A stretch of DNA of 64,000 bases, taken from the NCBI GenBank assembly GCA_963714145.1, contig OY970235.1, forward strand, positions 682,001 through 746,000. Reading direction: 5' to 3'. The DNA is from JBBWZH01 sp035544115. Lineage in GTDB: Bacteria > Actinomycetota > Actinomycetes > Mycobacteriales > CADCTP01. The notes beneath the pieces are model-generated. The model searched no databases. It saw nothing but the letters and a program-made list of their open reading frames with translations, and was not told where the DNA came from. The position numbers were made by a program, and so were the translations under genes. This document shows, piece after piece, positions 23,143-33,322 of the stretch (its first letter is position 1; each line of letters begins with the position of its first letter).

Positions 23143-26007
23143 ATGGCCGGTCAACCGCCGTCGTTCCCCGCCGAGCTGCGCCGCCGCCGCCAGGTCAAGG
23201 GCGTCTCGCTGCACCAGCTGAGCCAGCTCACCCACTACAGCAAGGGTCACCTGGGCAACATCGAGAACGGCGTGAAGCCGCCGACGGTGGACCTGGCCGG
23301 CGCCTGTGACGACGCGCTGGACGCCGGCGGCGAACTGGCCGCGCTGGTCGAGCCGCCCCCGGGCGGCCGCAGCCGGCGCCCGCCGACCCCGCGCCGCCAG
23401 CCGGTCCGGCCGGGCCAGCTGCCCGCCGACATCGCCGACTTCACCGGCCGGGCCGACCAGCTGGACCAGGTGCTGCGGTCCGACGGCGCCGTCGTCGCGG
23501 TGGTCGGCTGCGGTGGCGTCGGCAAGACCGCGCTGGCCGTCCGGGCCGCGCACCGGCTGGCCGCCGACTTCCCGGACGGCCAGCTGTACACGAACCTGCA
23601 CGGCTACGGGCCGGGGCCGGCGCTGCCGCCCGGGCTGCTGCTGGAGCGGTTCGTGCGCGCGCTCGGCGTGCCGGCCGGTGAGATCCCGGCCGAGCCGGAC
23701 GAGGTGGCCGCGCTGTACCGGTCGCTGCTCGACGGCCGCCGGGTGCTGGTCGTCCTGGACAACGCCGGCGGCGCGGAGCAGGTCCGGCCGCTGCTGCCGG
23801 GCGCGCCGGGCTGCCGGGTGCTGGTCACCAGCCGGGACCGGCTCGCCCCGCTGGTCGCCCTGGACGGCGCGCGCCGGATCGACCTGGACGTGCTCAGCCG
23901 GACCGAGGCGGTGGCGCTGCTGGCCCAGCTGGTCGGCCCGGCGCGGCTGGGCCCGCGGGCCGCGGACGCCGCCGCGCTGGTGGAGCTGTGCGCCCGGCTG
24001 CCGCTGGCGGTGCGGATCGCGGCCGCCAGCATCCTGGACCACCCCGACCGCGGCGTCGCCGACCAGTTGGCCCGGCTGCGCGCCGGCGACCTGCTCGGCC
24101 AGCTCGCCCTCGACGGCGACGAGCAGGCCGCGATCCAGGCCAACCTGGACCTCTCCTACGACCGGCTGGACCGCGCCGGGCAACGGCTGTTCCGCCGGCT
24201 CGGCCTGGTGCCGGGGCCGGATTTCACCGCCGGCGCCGCGGCCGCGCTGGTCGATGCCGGCGAGCCGGCCGGCGGCCGGCTGCTGGACCGGCTCGCCGCG
24301 GTCTCCCTGGTCGAGCGCCCGGCGGGGGACCGGTACCAGTTCCACGACCTGCTCCGCCGCTACGCCGCCGAGCGCGCCGGCCGCGACGATCCCGATCCGG
24401 CCGGCGCCCGGGCCGCGCTGCTGCGCTGGTACCTGCGCGCCACCCAGGCTGCCGGCCGCCTCCTCTACCCGGGCAAGGTCCGCCTCCCCGACGTACCTGC
24501 CCCGGACCGCCGGGCCGGCTCCGGCGGCCCGGCCGGCTCCGGCAGCCCGGCCGGGTCGGGTGGTCCGGCCGGCTCCGGCAGCCCGGCGGGGTCGGGTGGT
24601 CCGGACCGGCCGGAGGTGGGCTTCGGTACCCACGAGGCGGCGCTGGGCTGGCTGGACGCGGAGCGGGCCAACCTGGTCGCGGCCGCCGCGACCGCGGCCG
24701 AGGCCGGGCCGTACGAGCTGGCCTGGCAGCTGGCCGACGCGCTGCGCGGCTACTTCTGGACCCGCCGCTGCGCGGCCGAGTGGCTGGCCGTGGCGCGGGC
24801 CGCGGTGTCCGCCGCCGAGCGGGCGGCCGACCCGCTCGGCCGGGCGGCCGCCGAGCTGAACCTGGCCGACGCCTTCTGGAGCCTCGGCGACTACCCGCCC
24901 GCGCTGATCCACTACGCCGCCGCGGACCAGTTCGCCGCCCGCGCCGGCTGGGTCGAGGGCGAGGCCGCGGCCAGCACCAACCGCGGCAACGTGCACCAGG
25001 AGTTGGGCCGGCTCGCCGAGGCCGAGGCCGACTACCGGCGCGCGCTGCGCGGGTACGAGCGGGCCGGCCAGTCGGCCCGGCAGGCCGCGGCGCTGGCGAA
25101 CCTGGGCGCGCTGCAGCATCAGGCCGGCCGGCTGGAGCGGGCCGCCGAGCACTACCAGCGGGCGCTCGCGCTGCACCGGGCCAACGACGACCAGGCCGGC
25201 CAGGCGCTCACGCTGAACATCATCGGCCTGGTGCAGCGGGACCTGGGCCGCCTCGACGAGGCACTGGTCCACCTCACCCAGGCCGCCGCGCTGAGCGCCG
25301 AGATCGGTGACCGGTACGGCCAGGCCCGCGCGGCCGAGAACCTGGCCCGGACGCACTCCGACGCCGGCCGCCAGCCGGAGGCGCTGGCCGCCGCGGCCGC
25401 GGCCCTGGACCTGTGCCTGGCCACCGGCGACCGGAACGGCCAAGCTCAGGCGCTGGCGATCCTGGCCGCCGTACAGGACCGGCTCGGCCGGCCGGACCAG
25501 GCGCTGACCAGCTTCCGGCAGGCCGCCCGGCTGGCCCGGGAGGTGAACCTGCCCAGCGTCGAGGCCGAGGTGCTGATCGGCACCGGCCGGACCCGGCTGC
25601 GCCTGGGCCAGCCCGGCGAGGCCCGCCGGCCGGCCGAGCAGGCGCTCGAGCTGACCCGCCGGATCGGCTACCGGGTGCTCGAGGGCCAGGCGCTGTCCCT
25701 GCTGGCGGACGCGGACCTGGCCGATGGCCGGCACCAGCCGGCCCGGGAGTGGGCCGAGCAGGCGCTGGCCAACCACCAGCAGACCGGGCACCGGCTCGGC
25801 GTCGCCCGCACCCTGACCGCCCTCGGCCACCTGCACCGGGCCGCCGGGGACGAGGCGGCCGCCCGGGCCGCCTGGCAGCAGGCCCGCCACCTGCGCACCG
25901 CCGCCGGCGCCGAACCCGGCCAGGTACCGCCGGACAGCCCAGCATCCGGCTCCGGCACGATGTCAGCTGACGGCGGGCCACTACGGCAACGGGGGGCGAG
26001 CCCATGA
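23143..26007 (+). CDS. XRE-HTH / NB-ARC / TPR STAND regulator
   Basis: 954 residues. An XRE helix-turn-helix (about 10-60: R-R-R-R-Q-V-K-G-V-S-L-H-Q-L-S-Q-L, H-L-G-N-I-E-N-G) is followed by an NB-ARC switch ATPase (F-T-G-R at 100-103, Walker A G-C-G-G-V-G-K-T at 122-129, Walker B V-L-V-V-L-D-N, sensor V-L-V-T-S-R-D). A Gly/Ser/Pro linker of repeated G-S-G-G-P-A comes next (about 455-490), then a run of tetratricopeptide repeats to the C-terminus. Such proteins are ligand-gated transcription activators of secondary metabolism or development. It is divergent from the T7SS cargo operon across 138 bp, so it may control it. Confidence 0.88.
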   Translation: MAGQPPSFPAELRRRRQVKGVSLHQLSQLTHYSKGHLGNIENGVKPPTVDLAGACDDALDAGGELAALVEPPPGGRSRRPPTPRRQPVRPGQLPADIADFTGRADQLDQVLRSDGAVVAVVGCGGVGKTALAVRAAHRLAADFPDGQLYTNLHGYGPGPALPPGLLLERFVRALGVPAGEIPAEPDEVAALYRSLLDGRRVLVVLDNAGGAEQVRPLLPGAPGCRVLVTSRDRLAPLVALDGARRIDLDVLSRTEAVALLAQLVGPARLGPRAADAAALVELCARLPLAVRIAAASILDHPDRGVADQLARLRAGDLLGQLALDGDEQAAIQANLDLSYDRLDRAGQRLFRRLGLVPGPDFTAGAAAALVDAGEPAGGRLLDRLAAVSLVERPAGDRYQFHDLLRRYAAERAGRDDPDPAGARAALLRWYLRATQAAGRLLYPGKVRLPDVPAPDRRAGSGGPAGSGSPAGSGGPAGSGSPAGSGGPDRPEVGFGTHEAALGWLDAERANLVAAAATAAEAGPYELAWQLADALRGYFWTRRCAAEWLAVARAAVSAAERAADPLGRAAAELNLADAFWSLGDYPPALIHYAAADQFAARAGWVEGEAAASTNRGNVHQELGRLAEAEADYRRALRGYERAGQSARQAAALANLGALQHQAGRLERAAEHYQRALALHRANDDQAGQALTLNIIGLVQRDLGRLDEALVHLTQAAALSAEIGDRYGQARAAENLARTHSDAGRQPEALAAAAAALDLCLATGDRNGQAQALAILAAVQDRLGRPDQALTSFRQAARLAREVNLPSVEAEVLIGTGRTRLRLGQPGEARRPAEQALELTRRIGYRVLEGQALSLLADADLADGRHQPAREWAEQALANHQQTGHRLGVARTLTALGHLHRAAGDEAAARAAWQQARHLRTAAGAEPGQVPPDSPASGSGTMSADGGPLRQRGASP

Positions 26008-26209
26008 GCGAGCGTCGAGCGCCGGACGGCTGTTCCGGCCGACCTGCGGGGTCCCCGCGGAAACGTGGAGCGCGCCCAGCGCGCGGAGCGTTTTCGTGGG
26101 GTGCAGGGACGAGGCCGGGACTGCCGGGAGGTGGCGAGGCCGAGCGGGGAGCGACGTCGGCTGGGACGGCCGAGGGACGAGGGCGCACCAGCCGTAAGGA
26201 GCGGGCAGA

Positions 26210-26213
<4 letters not shown>
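26004..26213 (+). CDS. possible 69-residue basic peptide, or a non-coding dispersed repeat
   Basis: An open frame with ATGA overlaps at both ends: its ATG overlaps the regulator stop and its TGA overlaps the citrate synthase ATG. The product would be Arg/Gly/Pro-rich without hydrophobic core. The segment holds two hairpins, and its two ends share atgagcgagcg, so it may instead be one of the short dispersed elements seen between genes in Micromonosporaceae. I favour the second reading. Confidence 0.2.
26044..26096. promoter_or_regulatory. two adjacent hairpins before citrate synthase
   Basis: ctgcggggtccccgcgg (26044-26060) is a near-perfect palindrome. Directly after it, gaaacg ... gcgcgc cca gcgcgc ... 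cgttttc folds into a second, longer stem with internal mismatches. They lie about 115 bp before the gltA start and could attenuate or separate the two transcripts. Confidence 0.45.
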
Positions 26214-27553
<1,340 letters not shown>

Positions 27554-27557
27554 CAGT

Positions 27558-27613
27558 CCATTGTGGATCCAGTCCACAAAGGTCCAGTCCACAGTGGGCT
27601 GGATCCACAATGG
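27558..27613 (+). terminator. long inverted repeat after gltA
   Basis: ccattgtggatccag (27558-27572) and ctggatccacaatgg (27599-27613) are perfect 15 bp arms around a 26 nt loop that itself holds tccaca and ccacagtggg. Placed 5 bp past the stop, it is likely the gltA terminator. Each arm contains the recurrent 11-mer TCCATTGTGGA. Confidence 0.7.
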
Positions 27614-27692
27614 AAGCCTGCTCAGCTGGCCGGAACCCGACCGCTGAAATCCGGCCGCGCATTCCGCCGGGGCGGCGCCTGGTCGGCCCGGG

Positions 27693-28145
27693 TCAGTGCC
27701 GGCGGGTGTCGGCGGTGGCGTCGGCCAGGAAGCTGGTGAGGTTCGGCCAGTACTGGCACGGTGCCTGGTCCAGGTGGTGGTATCGGAAAACGCACGGGTC
27801 GTCGTCCCGGAAGGTCTCCAGCCAGTAGGCCTCGCGCCGCTGGTATATCGCGATGGTGACGATGTCGGCGAAGCCGGGAAGCGTGAAACCGCCTTGCTGG
27901 AACAGTGCCCGGGTATCGGCTTTGAGGCCGAGGAGGTGCGGGTAGAACGCGTCCGTTCCGGGCAGCAGGCGGCCGGCGCCGCGGCCCATGACACGGAGGA
28001 AATGGACGTAACTGGCCGGGAGCCGGGGCACGCCCTGGTCCGTGCGGATATGTGTGATCTCGTGCTCGGTGCAGCCGCGGATCTCATCGGCCCGGGCGGC
28101 ACCGGTGGCGATGAGCCGCCGGACAATACTCGGCATTGTCGTCAT
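27693..28145 (-). CDS. SMI1/KNR4-family protein
   Basis: 150 residues; ATG 28145 is chosen because aaaggaag lies just upstream, and longer versions (to 28229) lack a ribosome site. L-P-A-S-Y-V-H-F-L-R-V-M-G-R-G-A-G near the N-terminus is the SMI1/KNR4 signature, followed by Y-Q-R-R-E-A-Y-W-L and D-D-D-P-C-V-F-R-Y. Many bacterial members are immunity proteins to polymorphic toxins; no toxin gene is adjacent here, so this may be an orphan immunity gene. Confidence 0.75.
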   Translation of the reverse strand: MTTMPSIVRRLIATGAARADEIRGCTEHEITHIRTDQGVPRLPASYVHFLRVMGRGAGRLLPGTDAFYPHLLGLKADTRALFQQGGFTLPGFADIVTIAIYQRREAYWLETFRDDDPCVFRYHHLDQAPCQYWPNLTSFLADATADTRRH

Positions 28146-28331
28146 TTGCTTCCTTTCGGCCCCCCGAGTCGTACGAATTTCGAAGCATTCGCGATTACTC
28201 GAAGTGACTCGATGAATTCGTACCGTCATAGTTCGGGGAATAGGTTGACCTGGCGGCGTGGATGAGTTCCGCTGTTCACGCAGCGTGTGCGGGCCGCTGG
28301 TAAAAAGCCCCAGCGATTACCGGGGGCCTCG

Positions 28332-29048
28332 ATGCGTTGGTGCCGTGCATGGCTGGTATTGGTGTGCGTCGGCGCATTGCTGGCGGCGGGGAGTGCGCCG
28401 GCGAGTGCGGCTACCGAGGGTTACAGCGGCGCGTGGTCCGGGTTGGTCAGCGGCGGCGGTGGCTACGTTTCGGTCAGTGCCGAGGTGACCGTGCCGAAGG
28501 TGACCGCGTACTGCGGCAAGGACTCGAACGTGGTCGCCTACGTCGGGCTCGGCGGCTGGGGGAGCCTGCCGTTCGCGCAGAACGGGTTCACGGTGACGCC
28601 GAGCGGGCTGGGCGCCTGGTACGAGGTGTTCGACCGGGCCGGCCGCGGCACGACGGTAGGGGTGCCGCTGCCGATCCGGCCGGGCGACCGGGTCCGGCTG
28701 AGCCTGGCGTTCAGCACGGACCGGACGGTGCTGCGGTTCCACTGGGAGAACCTGACCCAGCACCGGGTGGTCGCCCGGCAGATCGGTAACGCGGCCCGCT
28801 ACTACAACGGAGCGACCGCGGACTACGTGGTCGAGCGCGCCTGGTACCCGTACCGCGGTGCGCCGCTGGCCCGGTTCACGCCGGTGATCTTCCGCAACGC
28901 CAAGGCGATCCGTGGCGGCCACTGGCTGCCGGCGGTCAACCCGCGCACCATCCGGGTCACGATGCTCGGCGCCACTGCCCGGCCGATCGCTCTGGTGTCC
29001 GCCGCCGCCGGGACGTCGTTCCAGACCAGCTGGGCTGGCTGTCGGTAG
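28332..29048 (+). CDS. secreted G1-family (glutamic) peptidase-like protein
   Basis: 238 residues from ATG 28332 (GTG 28287 is an alternative). Signal peptide: R-W-C-R-A-W-L-V-L-V-C-V-G-A-L-L-A-A-G to A-S-A near 27. The mature part follows the eqolisin pattern: Y-S-G-A-W-S-G, V-S-V-S-A-E-V-T-V-P, A-Y-V-G-L-G-G-W, A-W-Y-E-V-F, P-G-D-R-V-R-L, D-Y-V-V-E-R-A-W. Gln 83 (F-A-Q-N-G) and Glu 168 (V-V-E-R) are at the places of the catalytic Gln/Glu pair, so it may be active as an acid protease. Its last 92 bp overlap the convergent GGDEF gene. Confidence 0.72.
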   Translation: MRWCRAWLVLVCVGALLAAGSAPASAATEGYSGAWSGLVSGGGGYVSVSAEVTVPKVTAYCGKDSNVVAYVGLGGWGSLPFAQNGFTVTPSGLGAWYEVFDRAGRGTTVGVPLPIRPGDRVRLSLAFSTDRTVLRFHWENLTQHRVVARQIGNAARYYNGATADYVVERAWYPYRGAPLARFTPVIFRNAKAIRGGHWLPAVNPRTIRVTMLGATARPIALVSAAAGTSFQTSWAGCR

Positions 29049-29940
29049 CGCGGGGGCCGGTGCGCCGGTCGTCCGGCGGGCTCAGCCGGCCGTGCGCCCA
29101 GCCGGCACCCGGTCCGGGCGCGACCCCGGTCAGGTTCAGCCCGGTGACGTTCAGCTGCCGCATCGCGAGCCGCAGCGGCTGTCGCAGGGCCGCGCGCAGC
29201 CACCGGCCCGGCCGGGCCAGCCGGCCCGGGCCGCGGCTGATCGGGGAGATCCGGGTGACGGTGGCCAGCGGCACGGTGTTGGCGACCTTCGCCCGGTACA
29301 TCTCGCGGTCGGCGGCGGCCAGTGCGCCGGTCAGGGTCTGCTCGTCGTGGCAGCGGACCGCGCCGACCGAGGCGCCGAGCCGGAGCATCCGGCCGGCCAC
29401 CGGGTAGGGCCGCCGCAGCGCGGCCCGGACCGTGGCCGCGACCGCCTCCGGGGCGACCGGTGCGGGCAGCAGCACGGCGAACTCGTCGCCGCCGAGCCGC
29501 GCGGCGGTGCCGCCGGCCGGCCCGGCCACCTCGGTCAGCCGGCGTGCCACCAGCTTCAGCACCTCGTCCCCGGCGGCGTGCCCGAACTGGTCGTTGACCG
29601 GCTTGAACCGGTCCAGGTCGAGCACCAGCAGGCCGAACTCGTCGGCCGGCAGCGCCTCGGCGGCGGCGGTCAGCCCGGCCCGGTTGGCCAGGCCGGTGAG
29701 CGGGTCGGTGTGTGCGGTGCGGACCGCGACGGCGAGGGCCTGGTGCACCTCGCCGAGGGCGGCCAGCGCGATCTGGGCGTGCCGGCAGCCGCGTACGGCG
29801 GGCGGCAGCGCGGACAGCCAGTCGGTCAGCGGGTCGGCGATCTGGTCCGGCCGGTTGGGGTCCCGGCCGACGCCGATCGTGACCACCCGGGCCGGTGACG
29901 CGGGTCGCGCGTCCCGGCCAGGCCAGGCTGGTGCGGTCAT
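28957..29940 (-). CDS. GGDEF diguanylate cyclase
   Basis: 327 residues from ATG 29940, with aaagga upstream. The N-terminal 70 residues are helical with no sensor domain or membrane helix. The cyclase domain (76-235) has D-P-L-T-G-L-A-N-R at 79-87, the metal-binding D-L-D-R-F-K at 108-113 and an intact G-G-D-E-F at 150-154; no RxxD inhibitory site precedes it. The basic C-terminal tail of about 90 residues is unusual and runs antisense through the end of the G1 peptidase gene. It should make cyclic di-GMP, which controls sporulation timing in actinomycetes. Confidence 0.88.
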   Translation of the reverse strand: MTAPAWPGRDARPASPARVVTIGVGRDPNRPDQIADPLTDWLSALPPAVRGCRHAQIALAALGEVHQALAVAVRTAHTDPLTGLANRAGLTAAAEALPADEFGLLVLDLDRFKPVNDQFGHAAGDEVLKLVARRLTEVAGPAGGTAARLGGDEFAVLLPAPVAPEAVAATVRAALRRPYPVAGRMLRLGASVGAVRCHDEQTLTGALAAADREMYRAKVANTVPLATVTRISPISRGPGRLARPGRWLRAALRQPLRLAMRQLNVTGLNLTGVAPGPGAGWAHGRLSPPDDRRTGPRATDSQPSWSGTTSRRRRTPERSAGQWRRAS

Positions 29941-30347
29941 AGCGGGTTCCTTTCCGTTGTGGTTGGGGGCCGGCGCCGGGCCGCCGGGTCTGGTGTGGCT
30001 ACTGTGCGGGCCACCCCCCGGCCGGGTCGTCGGCCGGGCGCCTGATCTCCGCGCTGCACCCGGCGCCGCAGCCCGGCCGGCACCAGGTCTGCCCGGACAG
30101 GCAGACCACTGGTCCGGTCGATCCACCGGCTGGCCCGGGCGGCCCCTGGTGGTACGGCCAGGGCGGAAAGTGACCGCACCGGCTGCCCTCCGGGTCGTAC
30201 GGCCGCACTCAGCCGCCGGTGGTACGGCCGGGCCCCGGGTACCGCGGATGACTACGCAGTGGATTACAAGCAGCCGCTGACTGGTCACGGTCCGTTGCAG
30301 CCGTCACACTGGGCACCCGTATTCGAGCGGCGAAACGGAGGTTCGAC
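29941..30347. other. divergent intergenic region with GC-rich repeats
   Basis: 407 bp between the divergent GGDEF and sensor-kinase genes. ggtggtacggccrgg recurs (near 30151 and 30221) and gtcgtacggccgcac is similar. No coding frame. Both promoters must lie here; cttacaag-like AT-richer DNA near 30255-30275 is the best candidate zone for the kinase promoter. Confidence 0.4.
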
Positions 30348-31628
30348 ATGTCCGGTGGGTACCTGCCGGACGACGACCGGCGGCTGGGCGACGCGCTGTC
30401 GGCCTGCTGGCGGGACTGGCCGAAGCAGATCGACGCCGCGATCGCGGCCGCGCTCTGGCTGGTCGATCTGATCACCCCGGTCGGCCGCGAGTACTACGGC
30501 AGCGCCTACACGCTGCCGGTGTACGCGGCGCTCGGTTACCTGCCACTGGTCTGGCGGCGCCGGTTCCCGTTCGCGGTGTTCCTGCTGGCGCTGCTGCACT
30601 TCGTCGGCGCCGCGGTCCTGCTGCCGCCCTATACGCCGAGCCTGCCGCTCGCGGTCGGCCTGTTCACGGTGGCCGCCCGGTGCGGCCGGTGGCGGGCCGG
30701 GCTGGCGCTGCTGGCGATGGCCGGGCCGGCCGCGGTGACCGTGCAGCGGGCGGTGCAGGACTCCCCGTCCAGCGAGCGCTGGCACAGCTTCATCGTCGCC
30801 GGGCTGGTCGCCGGTGCGGTCAGCGGCGGGCCGTTCGTGCTCGGCCGGTGGGCGCAGTGGGGCCACCAGCAGCGGCAGCGGGTGGCGAGGTACGCCGCGA
30901 CCGCGGCGGTGGCCGACGAGCGCGGCCGGATCGCCCGCGACCTGCACGACATCGTCGCGCACGCGGTCACGCTGATGGTGCTGCAGGCGGCCGGTGCCGC
31001 CCGGGTGCTGCGGGAACAGCCGGCCCGGGCCGAGGCGGCGCTGCGGCACGTGGACGACCTGGGCCAGCAGGCCACCGTGGAGCTGCGCCGGATGCTGGGG
31101 CTGCTCGCGGTCGAGCGGTCCGGCGCGGCCGCCCCGCTGCTCGGGCTGGGCGACGTCGGCCTGCTGGTGGACCGCGCCAGGGACGCCGACCTGCACATCG
31201 AGCTGACCGTCCAGGGCACCCCGGTGCCCCTCGACCCGGGCGTCGACCTGGCCGGCTACCGGGTCGTCCAGGAGGCGTTGACCAACGCCGCCCGGTACGC
31301 CGCCCGGACCGAGCCGGTCCGGCTGCAGTTGCGCTGGCGGCCGGCGGATGTCGAGATCCAGGTGGTCAACCACCACCCGCCGGTCCGGCGCGGGCCGGCC
31401 GGCCGGCTCTCGGTGGGCAGCGGGCTGCTCGGGATGCGGGAGCGGGTCCGCGCCGCCGGCGGCAGCCTGGCCACCGAGCGGCTGCCGGACAACCGGTTCC
31501 TGGTCCGGGCGACGCTGCCGGCGACCTCGGCCACGCCGCTGTCGCCGGCCGCCCGGCCGCGGCCCGGCCTGCCGGCGCGCGTCCGGCCGTCCGCCGAGAC
31601 CGGTTCGGTCGCCCGGGGTGGCCGGTGA
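30348..31628 (+). CDS. NarL-type sensor histidine kinase
   Basis: 426 residues, ggagg site before the ATG. Four to five N-terminal membrane helices (about 28-165) are followed by the HisKA_3 dimerisation domain with the phosphoacceptor His 200 in R-D-L-H-D-I-V-A-H, and a HATPase_c domain (V-V-Q-E-A-L-T-N-A-A-R-Y as N box, G-S-G-L-L-G-M-R-E-R as G box). A 35-residue Pro/Arg tail follows. GTGA overlaps the response regulator start, so they form a standard two-component pair. There is no large extracellular sensor, so the signal is probably membrane-borne. Confidence 0.93.
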   Translation: MSGGYLPDDDRRLGDALSACWRDWPKQIDAAIAAALWLVDLITPVGREYYGSAYTLPVYAALGYLPLVWRRRFPFAVFLLALLHFVGAAVLLPPYTPSLPLAVGLFTVAARCGRWRAGLALLAMAGPAAVTVQRAVQDSPSSERWHSFIVAGLVAGAVSGGPFVLGRWAQWGHQQRQRVARYAATAAVADERGRIARDLHDIVAHAVTLMVLQAAGAARVLREQPARAEAALRHVDDLGQQATVELRRMLGLLAVERSGAAAPLLGLGDVGLLVDRARDADLHIELTVQGTPVPLDPGVDLAGYRVVQEALTNAARYAARTEPVRLQLRWRPADVEIQVVNHHPPVRRGPAGRLSVGSGLLGMRERVRAAGGSLATERLPDNRFLVRATLPATSATPLSPAARPRPGLPARVRPSAETGSVARGGR

Positions 31629-32335
31629 TCGCGGCCGGCCGCCCGATCCGGGTGCTGCTGATCGACGACGAGCCGCTGGTCCGGGCCGGACTCGCCATGC
31701 TGCTGGCGGCCGAGCCGGACCTGGACGTGGTCGGCGAGGCCAGCGACGGCGGCGAGGGCGTCGACCTGGCCACCCGGCTCTGCCCGGACGTGGTCGTGAT
31801 GGACGTCCGGATGCCCGGCGTCGACGGCGTGCAGGCGACCCGGCAACTGGTCAGCGACGAGTTCACCGGCCTGGCCGGCGGGACCGTCGCGGTGCTGATC
31901 CTGACCACGTTCAACGACGACAGCGCGGTGTACGACGCGCTGCGCGCCGGCGCGTCCGGGTTCATCCTGAAGACCGCGGCGCCGGCCGCGCTGGCCGCGT
32001 CGGTCCGTACGGTGGCGGCCGGGGAGGCCTGGCTCGACCCCGCCGTGGCCCGCCGGCTGCTGGTCGACTTCGCCGCCCGCCCGGACCCGGGCCTGCCCAC
32101 CCCGACCGAGCTGCAGTCGCTGACCTGCCGGGAGACCCAGGTGCTGGTGCTGCTCGCGCACGGGCTGAGCAACGCCGAGATCGCCGGCCACCTGGTGGTC
32201 AGCGAGGCGACGGTGAAGACGCACCTGGGCCGGATCCTGATGAAGCTCGGCCTGCGCGACCGGGCCCAGGCGGTGGCCGCGGCGTACAAGACCGGCCTGG
32301 TCCGGCCCACCGACCAGCCGCCGGCCCGCCGCTGA
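31625..32335 (+). CDS. NarL/FixJ-family response regulator
   Basis: 236 residues from GTG 31625, overlapping the kinase stop (GTGA). Receiver domain 8-130 with acidic pair D-D-E at 14-16, phosphoacceptor Asp 60 in V-V-V-M-D-V-R-M-P-G, T-T-F switch residues and the conserved Lys in F-I-L-K-T. The C-terminal LuxR helix-turn-helix (L-T-C-R-E-T-Q-V-L-V-L-L-A-H-G-L-S-N-A-E-I) ends near 225. Target genes are unknown; the adjacent thioesterase is on the other strand. Confidence 0.95.
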   Translation: MIAAGRPIRVLLIDDEPLVRAGLAMLLAAEPDLDVVGEASDGGEGVDLATRLCPDVVVMDVRMPGVDGVQATRQLVSDEFTGLAGGTVAVLILTTFNDDSAVYDALRAGASGFILKTAAPAALAASVRTVAAGEAWLDPAVARRLLVDFAARPDPGLPTPTELQSLTCRETQVLVLLAHGLSNAEIAGHLVVSEATVKTHLGRILMKLGLRDRAQAVAAAYKTGLVRPTDQPPARR

Positions 32336-32411
32336 CGCCGCTGACGCCGGCCCCGCCGGGTCGTGGCTCCGCCGGGCCGGGTGGCCCCGCCGGGCTGGCC
32401 GGGCCGGGCGG

Positions 32412-33191
32412 TTAGCGGGCGTCGGCGGGGAGTAGGCCGTCGACCAGGGCGGCGACCAGGTCGAGCTGGTCGGCGAAGTAGAAGTGGTCGCCGTCCAGCA
32501 GGTGGACGGTGACCCCGCCGCTGCCGCGGTCCCGCCAGCGCTCCAGCAGCGGCCGCGGGACCAGCGGGTCGGACCGGCCGCCGACGGCCACGATCGGGCA
32601 GCGCAGCTGCCGCGGCTCCGCGCCGAACCGGTAGCGCTCGACCAGCTCCAGGTCCGACCGGACCGGATCCAGCACCAGGTTCAACATGTCCGGGCTGGCC
32701 AGCACCGGGGCGGGCAGCCCGCCGGTGCGCTTGAGCAGGTCGATCAGCTCCGGGTTCCGGGGTATGTCGGGCCGGTCGCCGAACAGCGTCGGCGAGCCGG
32801 GGGCGCGGGCGGCCGAGGCCAGCAGCCCGCGCGGGGTCCGGCCGCGCACCTGCAGCGTCCAGGCCAGCTCGAAACCGACCAGCGCGCCGAGGCTGTGCCC
32901 GACCAGCAGCAGCGGCCCGGGCAGCGGCGCCAGCGCGGCGGCCAGCGGCTCGACCAGCTCGGCCAGCTCGGTCGCGGCCGGCTCACCGAACCGCGGCCCG
33001 CGACCCGGATACTGCGCGGCCAGCGTCCGGACCGGCCCGGGCAGCGCCGCCGCCCAGCCGCCGAACGTGGTCGCGCTGCCGCCGGCGTGCGGCAGGAACA
33101 GCACGGTGCCGACCGGCCGGTCGGCCGCTGTGTTGCCGGGGCACAGCTCCCACAGCCATGGCTCCGACCATGGCACCATCCGCGGCGGCAT
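32412..33191 (-). CDS. type II thioesterase
   Basis: 259 residues from ATG 33191 (gggggtgtcgg upstream; ATG 33179 also possible). Alpha/beta hydrolase with F-L-P-H-A-G-G-S-A at 32-40, the nucleophile Ser 100 in V-G-H-S-L-G-A, Asp in G-G-R-S-D-P-L-V-P and His in D-G-D-H-F-Y-F. The Y-P-G-R-G-P-R-F-G-E motif is typical of TEII enzymes, which clear mis-primed carrier proteins of polyketide or peptide synthetases. No synthase gene lies in this window, so it acts in trans or in a cluster elsewhere. Confidence 0.9.
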   Translation of the reverse strand: MPPRMVPWSEPWLWELCPGNTAADRPVGTVLFLPHAGGSATTFGGWAAALPGPVRTLAAQYPGRGPRFGEPAATELAELVEPLAAALAPLPGPLLLVGHSLGALVGFELAWTLQVRGRTPRGLLASAARAPGSPTLFGDRPDIPRNPELIDLLKRTGGLPAPVLASPDMLNLVLDPVRSDLELVERYRFGAEPRQLRCPIVAVGGRSDPLVPRPLLERWRDRGSGGVTVHLLDGDHFYFADQLDLVAALVDGLLPADAR

Positions 33192-33322
33192 CCCGACACC
33201 CCCCTGTCGCGCCGCGCCCGCGGCGGGTCGGGTCCATTGAACCTGAGCCCGCCGGGCCGGGTGGGCGGATCCACCCTGATTCCGCCATTGGGGCAACCGG
33301 CCGGGCCGGGACCACCGCCAGG

